The position numbers and the translations under genes are program-made. This document shows, piece after piece, positions 55,036-62,845 of a stretch of DNA of 62,845 bases (within the stretch, counting starts at the first letter, position 1; each line of letters begins with the position of its first letter). The notes under the pieces are model-generated. The model had not been told where the DNA came from and ran no database searches. It worked only from the letters and a program-made list of their open reading frames with translations. The stretch is from JAMLIN01 sp964476625 (GTDB taxonomy: Bacteria; Pseudomonadota; Gammaproteobacteria; Burkholderiales; Burkholderiaceae_E), in NCBI GenBank assembly GCA_964476625.1, contig CAYZBJ010000014.1:1-62845 (forward strand), read 5' to 3'.

Positions 55036-56214
55036 CTAGAGTGCCTGGCGCAAGGCGGCGCGGCGCTTGCCGAGTTGCTGTGCGCGTAGCGAGACGATGA
55101 AGGCGATTGCCATGATTGGCAGCCCGAGCAGCGACAGGTTCGCGTACTCGGCGGTGGTGGGCGGGCTCGAGAGCATCGCGGCGCCGAGCGGGATGCCGAT
55201 CGCCTGCCCGAGGTACATGCCCGAGGAGTTCAGGGCGATGGTGACCGAGGCGAGCGCCGGCGCCGCGGCGACCAGACGTGCCTGTTGCGCATTGTTGGTC
55301 GCGAAGGAACCGAAGCCCCAGATCGTCATCGCGGCGATCACCCAGCCGAGCGAGCCGTTGCCGAGCGGCCAGAGCAGCATGCCGAGGGCCACCACCGCGA
55401 AGCTCGCATGGGCGACCCGGATCGGGCCGACGCTGTCCATGAAGCGGGCGCTGAGCAGCGCCCCGGTGAAGCCCATCGCGCCGAACAGGGTCAGCAGGCC
55501 GCTGACCAGGGCCGGCTCGGCGCCGAGGAAGGCCTGCAGGGCCGGTACGAAGAAGGCGAAAGTGGTGAACTGGGCGGCGCCCTGGATCGCGGTGACCGCG
55601 ATCGCGAGTTGCAGCGAGGGCCAGCGCAGCAGTTCGGCCCACATCGAGCGGCCCGACATCGACACCTTCAGACCGGCGGGCAGGACCTGGTGGACGCCGA
55701 TGGCTCCGATGAGTGCAAGTGCGCCGACCAGGGCGAAGCCGGCGCGCCAGCCGAACACCGCGCCGACGTAGGCGCCGATCGGCATGCCGAGCACCGAGGC
55801 GACCGCCCAACCCAGCAGGGCCAGCGATATCGCGCGGCCGCGCTTCTCGGGCGGCACGATCAGCGCGAGCGCGGCGCTCGCCTGCGGGGTGAAGATCGCC
55901 GGGCTGACCGCGAGCAGGATGCGCAGGCCGAGCAGCGCTTCGTAGTTGGGCGCAAGCGCGCAGCCGAGGTGGCCGATCGCGTAGATGACGAGGGTGGCGG
56001 TGAGCAGCAGGCGGCGGTCGAAGCGGGCGGTGAGCGCGCCCAGCACCGGCGCCCCGATGGCGATCGCGAAGGCCATCACGGTGATCAGCTGCGCCGCGAC
56101 CGGGATCGTCACCCCGAGGCCGGTGGCGAGCGGCGGCAGCATGCCGCCGGCCACCATTACGCCGGTGCCGATGATGAAGTTGCCGAAAGCGATGACGGGA
56201 ATGGCCCAGCGCAT
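55036..56214 (-). CDS. MFS transporter (AraJ/YdhP-like)
   Basis: A 392-residue carrier with twelve helices; first is IPVIAFGNFIIGTGVMVAGGMLPPLATG and the loop 2-3 motif is GALTARFDRRLLL. The central symmetric halves are separated by LPAGLKVSMSGRSMWAEL. It resembles sugar-efflux/drug carriers of the AraJ and CmlA group. I place the start at the ATG 56214, because earlier in-frame codons lie in a charged, unlike region. It is 53 bp after pdxA on the same strand. Confidence 0.88.
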   Translation of the reverse strand: MRWAIPVIAFGNFIIGTGVMVAGGMLPPLATGLGVTIPVAAQLITVMAFAIAIGAPVLGALTARFDRRLLLTATLVIYAIGHLGCALAPNYEALLGLRILLAVSPAIFTPQASAALALIVPPEKRGRAISLALLGWAVASVLGMPIGAYVGAVFGWRAGFALVGALALIGAIGVHQVLPAGLKVSMSGRSMWAELLRWPSLQLAIAVTAIQGAAQFTTFAFFVPALQAFLGAEPALVSGLLTLFGAMGFTGALLSARFMDSVGPIRVAHASFAVVALGMLLWPLGNGSLGWVIAAMTIWGFGSFATNNAQQARLVAAAPALASVTIALNSSGMYLGQAIGIPLGAAMLSSPPTTAEYANLSLLGLPIMAIAFIVSLRAQQLGKRRAALRQAL

Positions 56215-56266
56215 CGCAGCGACGATAGCACTGTCGGGGCGCCGGCGCGCGCTGCGCGCGGGAAGC

Positions 56267-57295
56267 TCAGGCGCCCGGTGCGAGCCGGTCGGCCAGGCGG
56301 ATCGCGGCGAGCAGGCTGGCGGGGTCGGCGACACCCTGATCCGCGATGTCGTAGGCGGTGCCGTGGTCGGGACTGGTGCGCACGAAGGGCAGGCCGAGGG
56401 TGACGTTGACGCCTTCGTCGATACCGAGGTATTTGACCGGGATCAGGCCCTGGTCGTGGTACATCGCGATCACCGCGTCGAAGCGAGCGAAGCCGCGCGC
56501 CTGCATGAACACGGTATCGGGCGGATATGGACCGGTGGCGTCGATGCCTTCGGCGCGGGCGGCGGCGATCGCCGGTGCGATGTGCTCGATCTCCTCGCGT
56601 CCGAACAGGCCGGCCTCGCCGGCATGCGGATTGAGGCCGGCGACCGCAAGGCGTGGGCGGGCGATGCCGGCCCGGCGCAGCCCGGCGTCGGCGATCGCCA
56701 GGGTGGCGTGGATGCGCTGAGCATCGAGCGCGTCGATCGCGGCGCGCAGGGCGAGGTGGACGGTGACGAGCACCACCCGGAGTTCGTCGTTGGCGAGCAT
56801 CATGCGCACCTCGGCGCCTCCCGCGAGCTCGGCGAGCAGTTCGGTGTGACCCGGATAGGCATGGCCGGCCGCCTGCAGGGCGGCCTTGGAGATCGGTGCG
56901 GTGACCAGCGCCCGGGCCTGGCCGTCGCGGGCAGCGGTGGCGGCGGCGGTGATGTAGCGATAGGCGGCGTCGCCGGCACTGGCCTCCGGCCGGCCAAGGG
57001 TGGGCAGGGGATCGAGCCGGGTGATTGCTTCGACGCGCGGTGGCGTCGGTAGCTGGAGCCAGGCCGCGGTGGCCTGGAGCACGCCCGGGTCGCCGTAGAC
57101 GACGCAGTCGTCGGCGAGCGCCGGCGAGGCGAGCGCGCGCACGATGATCTCGGGGCCGATCCCGCAGGGATCGCCCATCGAGATGGCGATCGGGGAACGG
57201 GGCGGCGCAGGCGTCGTCAGGGGCGCCGATGCAGTCGAGGCCCGACCCGATGCGGACCGCGGCGGGGGCGTCGATCCGGGCATCGACTCGGGCAT
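56267..57295 (-). CDS. pdxA: 4-hydroxythreonine-4-phosphate dehydrogenase PdxA
   Basis: Oxidises 4-hydroxythreonine phosphate in the PLP pathway, or, in the PdxA2/DenD-type members, erythronate or related acids in catabolic operons. 342 residues with the family set: ISMGDPCGIGPEI near residue 40, VTAPISKAALQAAGHAYPGHTE near 135, LNPHAGEAGLFGREE near 220 and FDAVIAMYHDQGLIPVKYLG near 275. The first 35 residues are a proline-rich extension. The start overlaps the stop of the amidohydrolase gene by 1 base, so it is in a catabolic-type operon and not with ksgA, as the biosynthetic pdxA often is. Either role is possible. Confidence 0.92.
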   Translation of the reverse strand: MPESMPGSTPPPRSASGRASTASAPLTTPAPPRSPIAISMGDPCGIGPEIIVRALASPALADDCVVYGDPGVLQATAAWLQLPTPPRVEAITRLDPLPTLGRPEASAGDAAYRYITAAATAARDGQARALVTAPISKAALQAAGHAYPGHTELLAELAGGAEVRMMLANDELRVVLVTVHLALRAAIDALDAQRIHATLAIADAGLRRAGIARPRLAVAGLNPHAGEAGLFGREEIEHIAPAIAAARAEGIDATGPYPPDTVFMQARGFARFDAVIAMYHDQGLIPVKYLGIDEGVNVTLGLPFVRTSPDHGTAYDIADQGVADPASLLAAIRLADRLAPGA

Positions 57296-58557
57296 CAGGC
57301 GAGGCCGCGATCGAAGGCGAGCACCGTCTCGAGCAGCACGTCGGTGCCCGCGGCGAGATGCTCGGGCTGGGCGTTCTCGATCTCGTTGTGGCTGATGCCG
57401 CCCTCGCAGGGCACGAAGATCATCGCCGCCCGGTGACGGCGGGCGACGTAGACCGCGTCGTGGCCGGCGCCGCTAGCGATGCGTCGATGGGAATGGCCGA
57501 GTCGGCTCGCCGCGCTTTCGATCGCGCTGACCAGGGCCGGGTCGAAGCGGCAGGGCGGGAAGTAGACGACTTCCTCGAGCGTGATCTCGAGGCTGTCCTC
57601 GGCGGCGATCGTCGCGCATTCGGTGCGCAGCGCCTCGACCATCCGCGACAGGGTTTCGTCGCGGGCGTTGCGCAGGTCGACGGTGAGCGCGACCCGTCCG
57701 GGGATGACATTGCGCGAGTTGGGCGTGACGTCGAGCTGGCCGACGGTACCGCGGGCCTCGTCTGGGTGCTCCTCGGCGATCCGGCGCACCGCGGCGATGA
57801 CGCGGGCGGCGCCCAGCAAGGCATCACGACGCATCGCCAGCGGTGTCGGGCCGGCATGGGCGTCCTGGCCGGTGATCACGACATCGAACCAGCGCTGGCC
57901 GAGGGCGGTTTCGACGGCGCCGATGATGATGTCCTCGGCCTCGAGGATGGGGCCTTGCTCGATATGGGGTTCGAAGTAGGCGGCGAGCGCCGGCGCGGCG
58001 TCGCGCCCGGCGAAGCCGATCGCCTCGAGCGCATCGCCCACGCTGTGGCCGTCGCGGTCGCGCTGGCCGAGGCAGTGCTCGAGGGTGAAGGCGCCCGCAT
58101 AGACGCCCGAGCCCATCATCACCGGGGTGAAGCGGCTGCCTTCCTCATTGGTCCAGATGGTGACGTTGACCGGGTGGCGGGTGCGGATGCCGTGGTCATC
58201 GAGGCTGCGCAGCACTTCGAGCCCGGCCATGACGCCGTAGGCGCCATCGAAGCGCCCGCCGTTGGGCTGGGTGTCGAGATGGCTGCCGATGCCGATCGGG
58301 TCGAGATCCTCGGTGCCGGGGCGGGTGGCGTGGATGTTGCCGATGGCGTCGATGCGGATGCTGCAGCCGCAGTCGCGCAACCAGTCGATCACGAGGCGGC
58401 GCGATTCGCCGTCGAGCTCGGTGAGGGTGAGCCGTCGCACGCCGCCGGCCGGCGTGGCGCCGATGCGCGCAAGCGTCATGAGGCTGTCCCACAGACGGGC
58501 GCCATCGCAGCGCAGGGCGGCGGGGGTTTCCTGGTCGATCGATGCAAGATTCGGCAT
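57295..58557 (-). CDS. Zn-dependent amidohydrolase/carbamoylase of the M20 family
   Basis: A 420-residue metal hydrolase of the hydantoinase/N-carbamoylase group (allantoate amidohydrolase, N-carbamoyl-L-amino acid or ureidopropionase-like). The metal ligands are in GIGSHLDTQPNGGRFDGAYG near 90-110 and WTNEEGSRFTPVMMGS near 138; ASRLGHSHRRIASGAGHDAV and FVPCEGGISHNEIENAQP are the third and fourth regions. It is first in the leftward set with pdxA and the MFS gene and is divergent from the aldehyde dehydrogenase. Substrate not fixed by the sequence. Confidence 0.9.
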   Translation of the reverse strand: MPNLASIDQETPAALRCDGARLWDSLMTLARIGATPAGGVRRLTLTELDGESRRLVIDWLRDCGCSIRIDAIGNIHATRPGTEDLDPIGIGSHLDTQPNGGRFDGAYGVMAGLEVLRSLDDHGIRTRHPVNVTIWTNEEGSRFTPVMMGSGVYAGAFTLEHCLGQRDRDGHSVGDALEAIGFAGRDAAPALAAYFEPHIEQGPILEAEDIIIGAVETALGQRWFDVVITGQDAHAGPTPLAMRRDALLGAARVIAAVRRIAEEHPDEARGTVGQLDVTPNSRNVIPGRVALTVDLRNARDETLSRMVEALRTECATIAAEDSLEITLEEVVYFPPCRFDPALVSAIESAASRLGHSHRRIASGAGHDAVYVARRHRAAMIFVPCEGGISHNEIENAQPEHLAAGTDVLLETVLAFDRGLA

Positions 58558-58678
58558 GCGGGCCTCCGGGTCGACGTCGTGGCATTGGCCGGCGGTGGTC
58601 CGCCCGCTGTCCTATTATCGAAGAATACGGCGCGGCGCGAGACGCGCGCATGATCATGGCTATCGGAGAGGCAAGGAC

Positions 58679-60139
58679 ATGGCGATCGAACTGAAGAACG
58701 AGGCGCTGCTGCGCCAGCAGGGCTACATCGACGGGCGCTTCGTCGACGCCGACTCGGGCGGCCGCTTCGGCGTCGATGATCCGGCGACCGGCGAGCGGCT
58801 GGCGGAAGTCGCCGACATGGGCCGGGCCGAGACGGTCCGGGCGATCGAAGCGGCCCATCGGGCCTTGCCGGCCTGGCGCGGCAAGACGGCCAAGGAGCGT
58901 GCGGCGATCCTGCGGCGCTGGAACGACCTGATCCTCGCCAACACCGAGGACCTCGCGCAGCTCATGACCGCCGAGCAGGGCAAGCCGCTCGCCGAGTCGC
59001 GCGGCGAGGTGGCCTACGGGGCCTCCTTCATCGAATGGTTCGCCGAGGAAGGCAAGCGCGCCTACGGGGACATCATTCCCACCACCGCGAACGATCGTCG
59101 CCTGTTCGCGATGAAGCAGCCGATCGGGGTGTGCGCCGCGATCACGCCGTGGAACTTCCCGATCGCGATGATCACCCGCAAGGTCGCGCCCGCACTGGCG
59201 GCTGGCTGCACCGTGGTCTGCAAGCCCGCCGAGGCAACGCCGTTGTCGGCGCTGGCGCTGGCGGTGCTGGCCGAGGAGGCCGGCATCCCGGCCGGCGTGT
59301 TCAACACCATCACCGGGATGGACGCGCCCGCGATCGGCCTCGAGCTTTGCACCAGCAAGCTGGTGCGCAAGGTGTCCTTCACCGGCTCGACCGAGGTCGG
59401 CCGGATCCTCCTGCGACAGTCGGCCGACACGATCAAGAAGCTTTCGCTCGAGCTGGGCGGCAATGCCCCCTTCGTGGTGTTCGACGATGCCGACCTCGAC
59501 GCCGCGGTCGACGGTGCGATCGCGTCGAAGTATCGCAATGCCGGCCAGACCTGCGTGTGCGCCAACCGGATCTATGTCCAGGATGGGGTCTACGACGAGT
59601 TCGCCCGTCGGCTCGCCGCCAAGGTCGAAGGCCTGAAGGTCGGCGCCGGCACCGAGGAAGGGGTGACGGTCGGGCCGCTGATCGAACCCGCCGCGATCGA
59701 CAAGGTCCGCGAGCATGTCGCCGATGCGCTCGACAAGGGCGCCCGGGTGACGATCGGTGGCAAGCCGCATGCGCGCGGTGGCCTGTTCTTCGAGCCAACC
59801 ATCCTGGTCGACGTCACCCCTGACATGCGGGTTGCGCGGGAAGAAACCTTCGGGCCGGTGGCGCCCCTGTTCCGGTTCCGGACCGAGGAAGAGGCGGTCG
59901 AGATGGCCAACGCCACCGAGTTCGGCCTGGCGGCCTATTTCTATTCGCGGGATGTCGGCCGGATCTTCCGGGTCGCCGAGGCGATCGAGGCCGGCATGGT
60001 CTGCGTGAACAGCGGCATCCTGTCCAATGAGGTTTCGCCCTTCGGCGGCGTCAAGCAGTCGGGCCTCGGCCGGGAAGGCTCCCACTACGGTATCGATGAG
60101 TATCTCGAGATCAAGTACATCTGCCTCGCCGGCCTCTGA
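58679..60139 (+). CDS. gabD: NAD(P)-dependent succinate-semialdehyde dehydrogenase-type ALDH
   Basis: A 486-residue aldehyde dehydrogenase. NAD site: FTGSTEVGRILLRQ; catalytic Glu region LSLELGGNAPFVVF and Cys in NAGQTCVCANRIYV. ITPWNFPIAMITRKVAPALAAGCTVVCKPAEATP is the GabD type. The Arg and Ser residues that hold succinate are expected in such sequences, but related glutarate-semialdehyde enzymes share them. It may finish a GABA, 5-aminovalerate or hydroxy-acid pathway. The ATG at 58679 follows AAGGA. The gene is divergent from the amidohydrolase gene with 121 bp between. Confidence 0.9.
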   Translation: MAIELKNEALLRQQGYIDGRFVDADSGGRFGVDDPATGERLAEVADMGRAETVRAIEAAHRALPAWRGKTAKERAAILRRWNDLILANTEDLAQLMTAEQGKPLAESRGEVAYGASFIEWFAEEGKRAYGDIIPTTANDRRLFAMKQPIGVCAAITPWNFPIAMITRKVAPALAAGCTVVCKPAEATPLSALALAVLAEEAGIPAGVFNTITGMDAPAIGLELCTSKLVRKVSFTGSTEVGRILLRQSADTIKKLSLELGGNAPFVVFDDADLDAAVDGAIASKYRNAGQTCVCANRIYVQDGVYDEFARRLAAKVEGLKVGAGTEEGVTVGPLIEPAAIDKVREHVADALDKGARVTIGGKPHARGGLFFEPTILVDVTPDMRVAREETFGPVAPLFRFRTEEEAVEMANATEFGLAAYFYSRDVGRIFRVAEAIEAGMVCVNSGILSNEVSPFGGVKQSGLGREGSHYGIDEYLEIKYICLAGL

Positions 60140-60269
60140 GCTCTGAGGCCCTTCGGCCTGCCGGCCCGCTGGATCCGCCGACCCCCGGTTGCCGGCGGCA
60201 TGGCCATTCAGCCTTGGCGCCGTCGAAGCGCAATGTATTCAGGGATATTGGTGATAGCAAGCAATCACT

Positions 60270-60275
60270 TATAAA
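60270..60275 (+). promoter_or_regulatory. Candidate -10 element of the GMC oxidoreductase gene
   Basis: TATAAA, 5 of 6 to consensus, in an AT-rich stretch (60236-60290) that stands out in the GC-rich space. The start would be near 60282, with a leader of about 11 bases. The -35 (TTGGTG, 60248-60253, spacer 16) is weak. Confidence 0.4.
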
Positions 60276-60292
60276 GAGAAAATGAGGGACGG

Positions 60293-61942
60293 ATGGAGAC
60301 TTTCGACTATATCGTCGTGGGCGCGGGGACGGCCGGTTGCCTGCTTGCGAACCGGCTGTCGGCCGACCCGGCCAATTCCGTCCTGCTGATCGAATCGGGC
60401 GGGCCCGACGACTATCGCTGGATCCACATTCCGGTCGGCTATCTCTACTGCATCGGCAACCCGCGGACGGATTGGCTCTACGACACGATCGCCGAGCCGG
60501 GCCTCGCGGGCCGCTCGATCAGGTATCCGCGTGGCCGGGTCTGGGGTGGCTGCTCGTCGATCAACGGCATGATCTACATGCGGGGACAGGCGGCCGACTA
60601 CGATCGCTGGGCCGAGAAGGCTCCCGGTTGGGAGTGGTCGAAGGTCCTGCCGTACTTCAAGCGACACGAGGACTACCACCGGCTCGATGGCGGCGGGGAT
60701 GACCCCGTCCATGGCCATGGCGGGGAATGGCGGGTCGAGGGGATGCGCCTGCGCTGGCCGATCCTCGATGCCTTCCAGGAGGCGGCGGCCCAGGCGGGTA
60801 TCCCGAAAACCGAGGATTTCAACCGGGGCGACAACTTCGGCTGTGGCTACTTCGAGGTGAACCAGCGCCGAGGGGTTCGATGGAATGCGGCCAGCGCCTT
60901 CCTGCGCCCGGTTCTCGGGCGGCCGAACCTGAAAGTGCAGAGCCAGGCCAATGTGTCGCGGCTGGTGTTCGATGAAGCATCGCCAGGCCGGGTGGTCGGC
61001 GTGGAGTTCCAGGCCTGCGAGCCGAATCGCGCGCTGAACCCGGGTGGGCTCGGCCCGGCGACGCAGGTTCGGGCGCGACGGGAAGTCGTGTTGTCGTCGG
61101 GCTCGATCGGCAGCGTGCAGATCCTCGAGCGCTCGGGTATCGGTGCGGCCGGCCGGCTGCGCGATCTCGGCATCGAGGTCAGGCTGGACCGGCCCGGCGT
61201 CGGCGAGAACCTGCAGGATCACCTGCAATTGCGAACGATCTACAAGGTCCAGGGGGTGCGGACCCTGAACCAGGCGGCGAACTCGCTCTGGGGCCGCGCC
61301 TGGATGGGTGTGCAGTATTTCGGTGCCAAGCGTGGGCCGATGACCATGGCGCCCAGCCAATTGGGCGCTTTCGCCTGTTCCTCGGACGAAATCGAGACGC
61401 CGGACCTCGAATACCATGTCCAGCCCCTGTCCCTCGACAAGTTCGGCGATCCACTCCATCGCTTTTCGGCGTTCACCGCGTCGGTATGCCATATCCGGCC
61501 GCAGAGCCGGGGGAGCGTCCACATCCAGTCGGCCGATGTGTGTGAAGCGCCGCGGATCGCGCCCAACTACCTGTCGACTGAATCGGACAAGCTGACCGCC
61601 GCTCGCGCCATTCGGCTGACCCGTCGGATCGTCGGCGGGGCGGCGCTGGCGAAGTACGCGCCGGCCGAGTACCTGCCCGGACCTGACTTCCAGACCGACG
61701 ACCAGCTGGCCGAAGCGGCCGCACAGATCGGGACCACCATCTTCCATCCGGTCGGTACCTGTCGAATGGGTGCGGCTTCGGATCCGGAAGCGGTGGTCGA
61801 CAACCGGCTCCGGTTGATCGGCCTGGAGGGATTGCGGATCGCGGATGCTTCGGTGATGCCGACGATCACCTCTGGCAACACCAATTCGCCAACCTTGATG
61901 ATCGCCGAGCGCGCAGCTGAGTGGATTCTGGCGGGGGAGTGA
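60293..61942 (+). CDS. GMC-family FAD oxidoreductase (choline dehydrogenase-like)
   Basis: A 549-residue flavoenzyme that oxidises alcohols. FAD-binding GAGTAG at 10-15, then ADPANSVLLIESGG, the GMC signature YPRGRVWGGCSSINGMIYMRG near 80-100, the second signature SSGSIGSVQILERSGIGAAG near 265, and the catalytic His region FHPVGTCRMG plus GNTNSPTLMIAERAAEWI at the end. The alcohol is unknown; neighbours do not include betaine aldehyde dehydrogenase, so choline is not assured. Confidence 0.93.
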   Translation: METFDYIVVGAGTAGCLLANRLSADPANSVLLIESGGPDDYRWIHIPVGYLYCIGNPRTDWLYDTIAEPGLAGRSIRYPRGRVWGGCSSINGMIYMRGQAADYDRWAEKAPGWEWSKVLPYFKRHEDYHRLDGGGDDPVHGHGGEWRVEGMRLRWPILDAFQEAAAQAGIPKTEDFNRGDNFGCGYFEVNQRRGVRWNAASAFLRPVLGRPNLKVQSQANVSRLVFDEASPGRVVGVEFQACEPNRALNPGGLGPATQVRARREVVLSSGSIGSVQILERSGIGAAGRLRDLGIEVRLDRPGVGENLQDHLQLRTIYKVQGVRTLNQAANSLWGRAWMGVQYFGAKRGPMTMAPSQLGAFACSSDEIETPDLEYHVQPLSLDKFGDPLHRFSAFTASVCHIRPQSRGSVHIQSADVCEAPRIAPNYLSTESDKLTAARAIRLTRRIVGGAALAKYAPAEYLPGPDFQTDDQLAEAAAQIGTTIFHPVGTCRMGAASDPEAVVDNRLRLIGLEGLRIADASVMPTITSGNTNSPTLMIAERAAEWILAGE

Positions 61943-62067
61943 GCTTGGCCCGCCTGAAGGAGGCGGTACCTGTTCGATCGCCAAGGCCGGGTGCATGCGC
62001 CCGATGCCAGGGAGTGGGGCTTGCGGGAAGACGGCGATCGTGAACGCGATGCTCTTGTTGCGGGCGT

Positions 62068-62083
62068 TGTTTCACGTGAAACG
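62068..62083. other. parS: parS centromere site (15 of 16)
   Basis: TGTTTCACGTGAAACG. The palindromic core GTTTCACGTGAAAC is intact; the last base is G instead of A. This is the binding site of chromosomal ParB. Confidence 0.9.
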
Positions 62084-62661
62084 TCCGGCCCTGGGTAAGC
62101 AGTAGTCCCACGCCAAGACAGGGCTGCGAGCCAAGCTCATCTTGCCGGTTTCGCGTTCGATTCAGACAGGATCGACCGATCGCATCGCAGGCCGTGTCCA
62201 GGCAAGAAGGCAAGACAGCGCCTCACATGGTCGAGAGGATGAAGGCGTGGATACCCGGGGGGCGAGGCAAGACGAGGGTTGGGAGTCCTGGAACCTCGTG
62301 GGCGTAGGAACCTGGCAAGGTAGGGAATCCAGCGCAAGCGTCCTGGAGCAGATCGCCGGGGCTATGGCCAGGACCTCGGAAGGCTTTCTTCTGGTGTGGA
62401 TGAGCTCTTGCGAATACCGATGGAGGATGCCTTTTGGGGCCGCCAGACCTGGGACAGGGCATGTCGGACATGTCAGGGCCAAGCCGATTCAAGCCACGGG
62501 CCACGGACCGCAGACCGCAGATCGGACTGGGCCTGGACAGGTTTGAGAGGCTCGCCTCGTTGGGGGGTCGTCATGAGGAGGATCGGCGCGTACCTGCAAG
62601 GGCGGAACCCTTGGCAGGCTCCGACTGGCGGGCGGAAGGCTGCAGGACGCTGCAGTGGCCT

Positions 62662-62677
62662 TGTTTCACGTGAAACA
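62662..62677. other. parS: parS centromere site (perfect)
   Basis: TGTTTCACGTGAAACA, an exact match to the conserved 16-bp parS, 594 bp from the first. ParB loading at this pair would support origin segregation; the pair is about 43 kb from the probable oriC. Confidence 0.95.
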
Positions 62678-62845
62678 GCGATAGCGGGGCAGGGGGCGCG
62701 CAATTCGGGAGGGGCGGCCGGCCATCTCCTGGGACACGCGGTACCTCCAGAAAGCTAGTTTCTCCAGCGGATGCCTTGGCGACCTGTGTGCGGACGGGGG
62801 GAGAACAGCCGAGACGATCATCCGACTGCCATTAGCCACCGCCAC

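Larger units (their letters stand above)
61943..62845. other. 900-bp space without a convincing gene, carrying two parS sites
   Basis: All readings here are short, poor in codon bias and unlike known proteins, so I call no gene. Besides the two parS sites there are short repeats such as CATGTCGGACATG near 62461-62473. The right edge of the window ends in this space. A space of this kind is expected upstream of the mnmG-rsmG-parAB block, but that block is not seen. Confidence 0.6.

Noticed and set aside
62142..62546. A 134-codon plus-strand reading in the parS region
   Set aside because: Its codon use is unlike the real genes here, it has no ribosome site or family pattern, and it lies between parS sites in what looks like a non-coding space.

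Overview
The window is GC-rich bacterial DNA carrying the chromosomal origin region of what looks like a betaproteobacterium, probably a member of Burkholderiales. Reasons: the order gyrB-dnaN-dnaA (leftward) against rpmH-rnpA-yidD-yidC-mnmE (rightward), no recF between dnaN and gyrB, YidC and DnaN N-termini of the type found in that group, and metabolism rich in branched-chain amino acid, acyl-CoA and ring/alkene-reducing enzymes. The sequence is a scaffold, not finished DNA: it has two runs of exactly 10 N, one inside gyrB and one inside pckG.

Layout. 1-4.1 kb: a leftward liv operon (LivG, LivF, LivH, LivM, then the start of the binding protein, cut by the window edge) with a strong hairpin before the binding-protein gene. 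4.4-8 kb: an old yellow enzyme, a small copper-type secreted protein with a PCuAC copper chaperone, and an acyl-CoA dehydrogenase. 8.2-15.6 kb: two signalling clusters, namely a DGPF protein with an ECF42-type sigma factor, and a VWA lipoprotein followed by sigma factor, membrane anti-sigma-like protein and ChrA in overlapping frames. 15.6-24.9 kb: replication and RNA/membrane core (gyrB, dnaN, oriC with DnaA boxes, dnaA, rpmH, rnpA, yidD, yidC, mnmE). 24.9-27.7 kb: a DUF4143 ATPase with a dyad at its start, trpS and a MazG-like hydrolase. 27.8-34.5 kb: a leftward operon for a carbohydrate-type ABC importer with a TauD-like dioxygenase and an MFS carrier. 34.6-41.5 kb: catabolic and detoxifying enzymes (enoyl-CoA hydratase, SMR pump, flavin reductase, second old yellow enzyme, MBL hydrolase, short asparaginase-like protein, patatin-like protein, SDR). 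41.5-44.2 kb: a TrmB-like regulator divergent from a nitrilase with an array of TGTCGA dyads between them, then a ribbon-helix-helix/VapC toxin-antitoxin pair behind a 16-bp perfect inverted repeat. 44.2-50.4 kb: an unrecognised 409-aa protein, a 58-aa membrane protein, a MOSC protein, a SulP transporter, an M14-like hydrolase and a hydratase. 50.8-61.9 kb: pckG, egtB, a multi-pass membrane protein, an MFS carrier, pdxA, an M20 amidohydrolase, a succinate-semialdehyde-type dehydrogenase and a GMC oxidoreductase. 61.9-62.8 kb: about 900 bp with no convincing gene but two parS sites.

Reading the whole: a conserved origin core sits at 15.6-24.9 kb, and the centromere-like parS pair lies about 43 kb to its right. 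Between mnmE and parS sit roughly 37 kb of mostly catabolic and transport genes. The mnmG-rsmG-parA-parB block that usually accompanies mnmE and parS is not in the window and may begin just beyond the right edge. The most interesting regulatory DNA is the TGTCGA dyad array at 42.25-42.35 kb. The most useful corrections are at the two N gaps: the pckG gap is an overlap with no missing sequence, whereas the gyrB gap hides about 230 bp.
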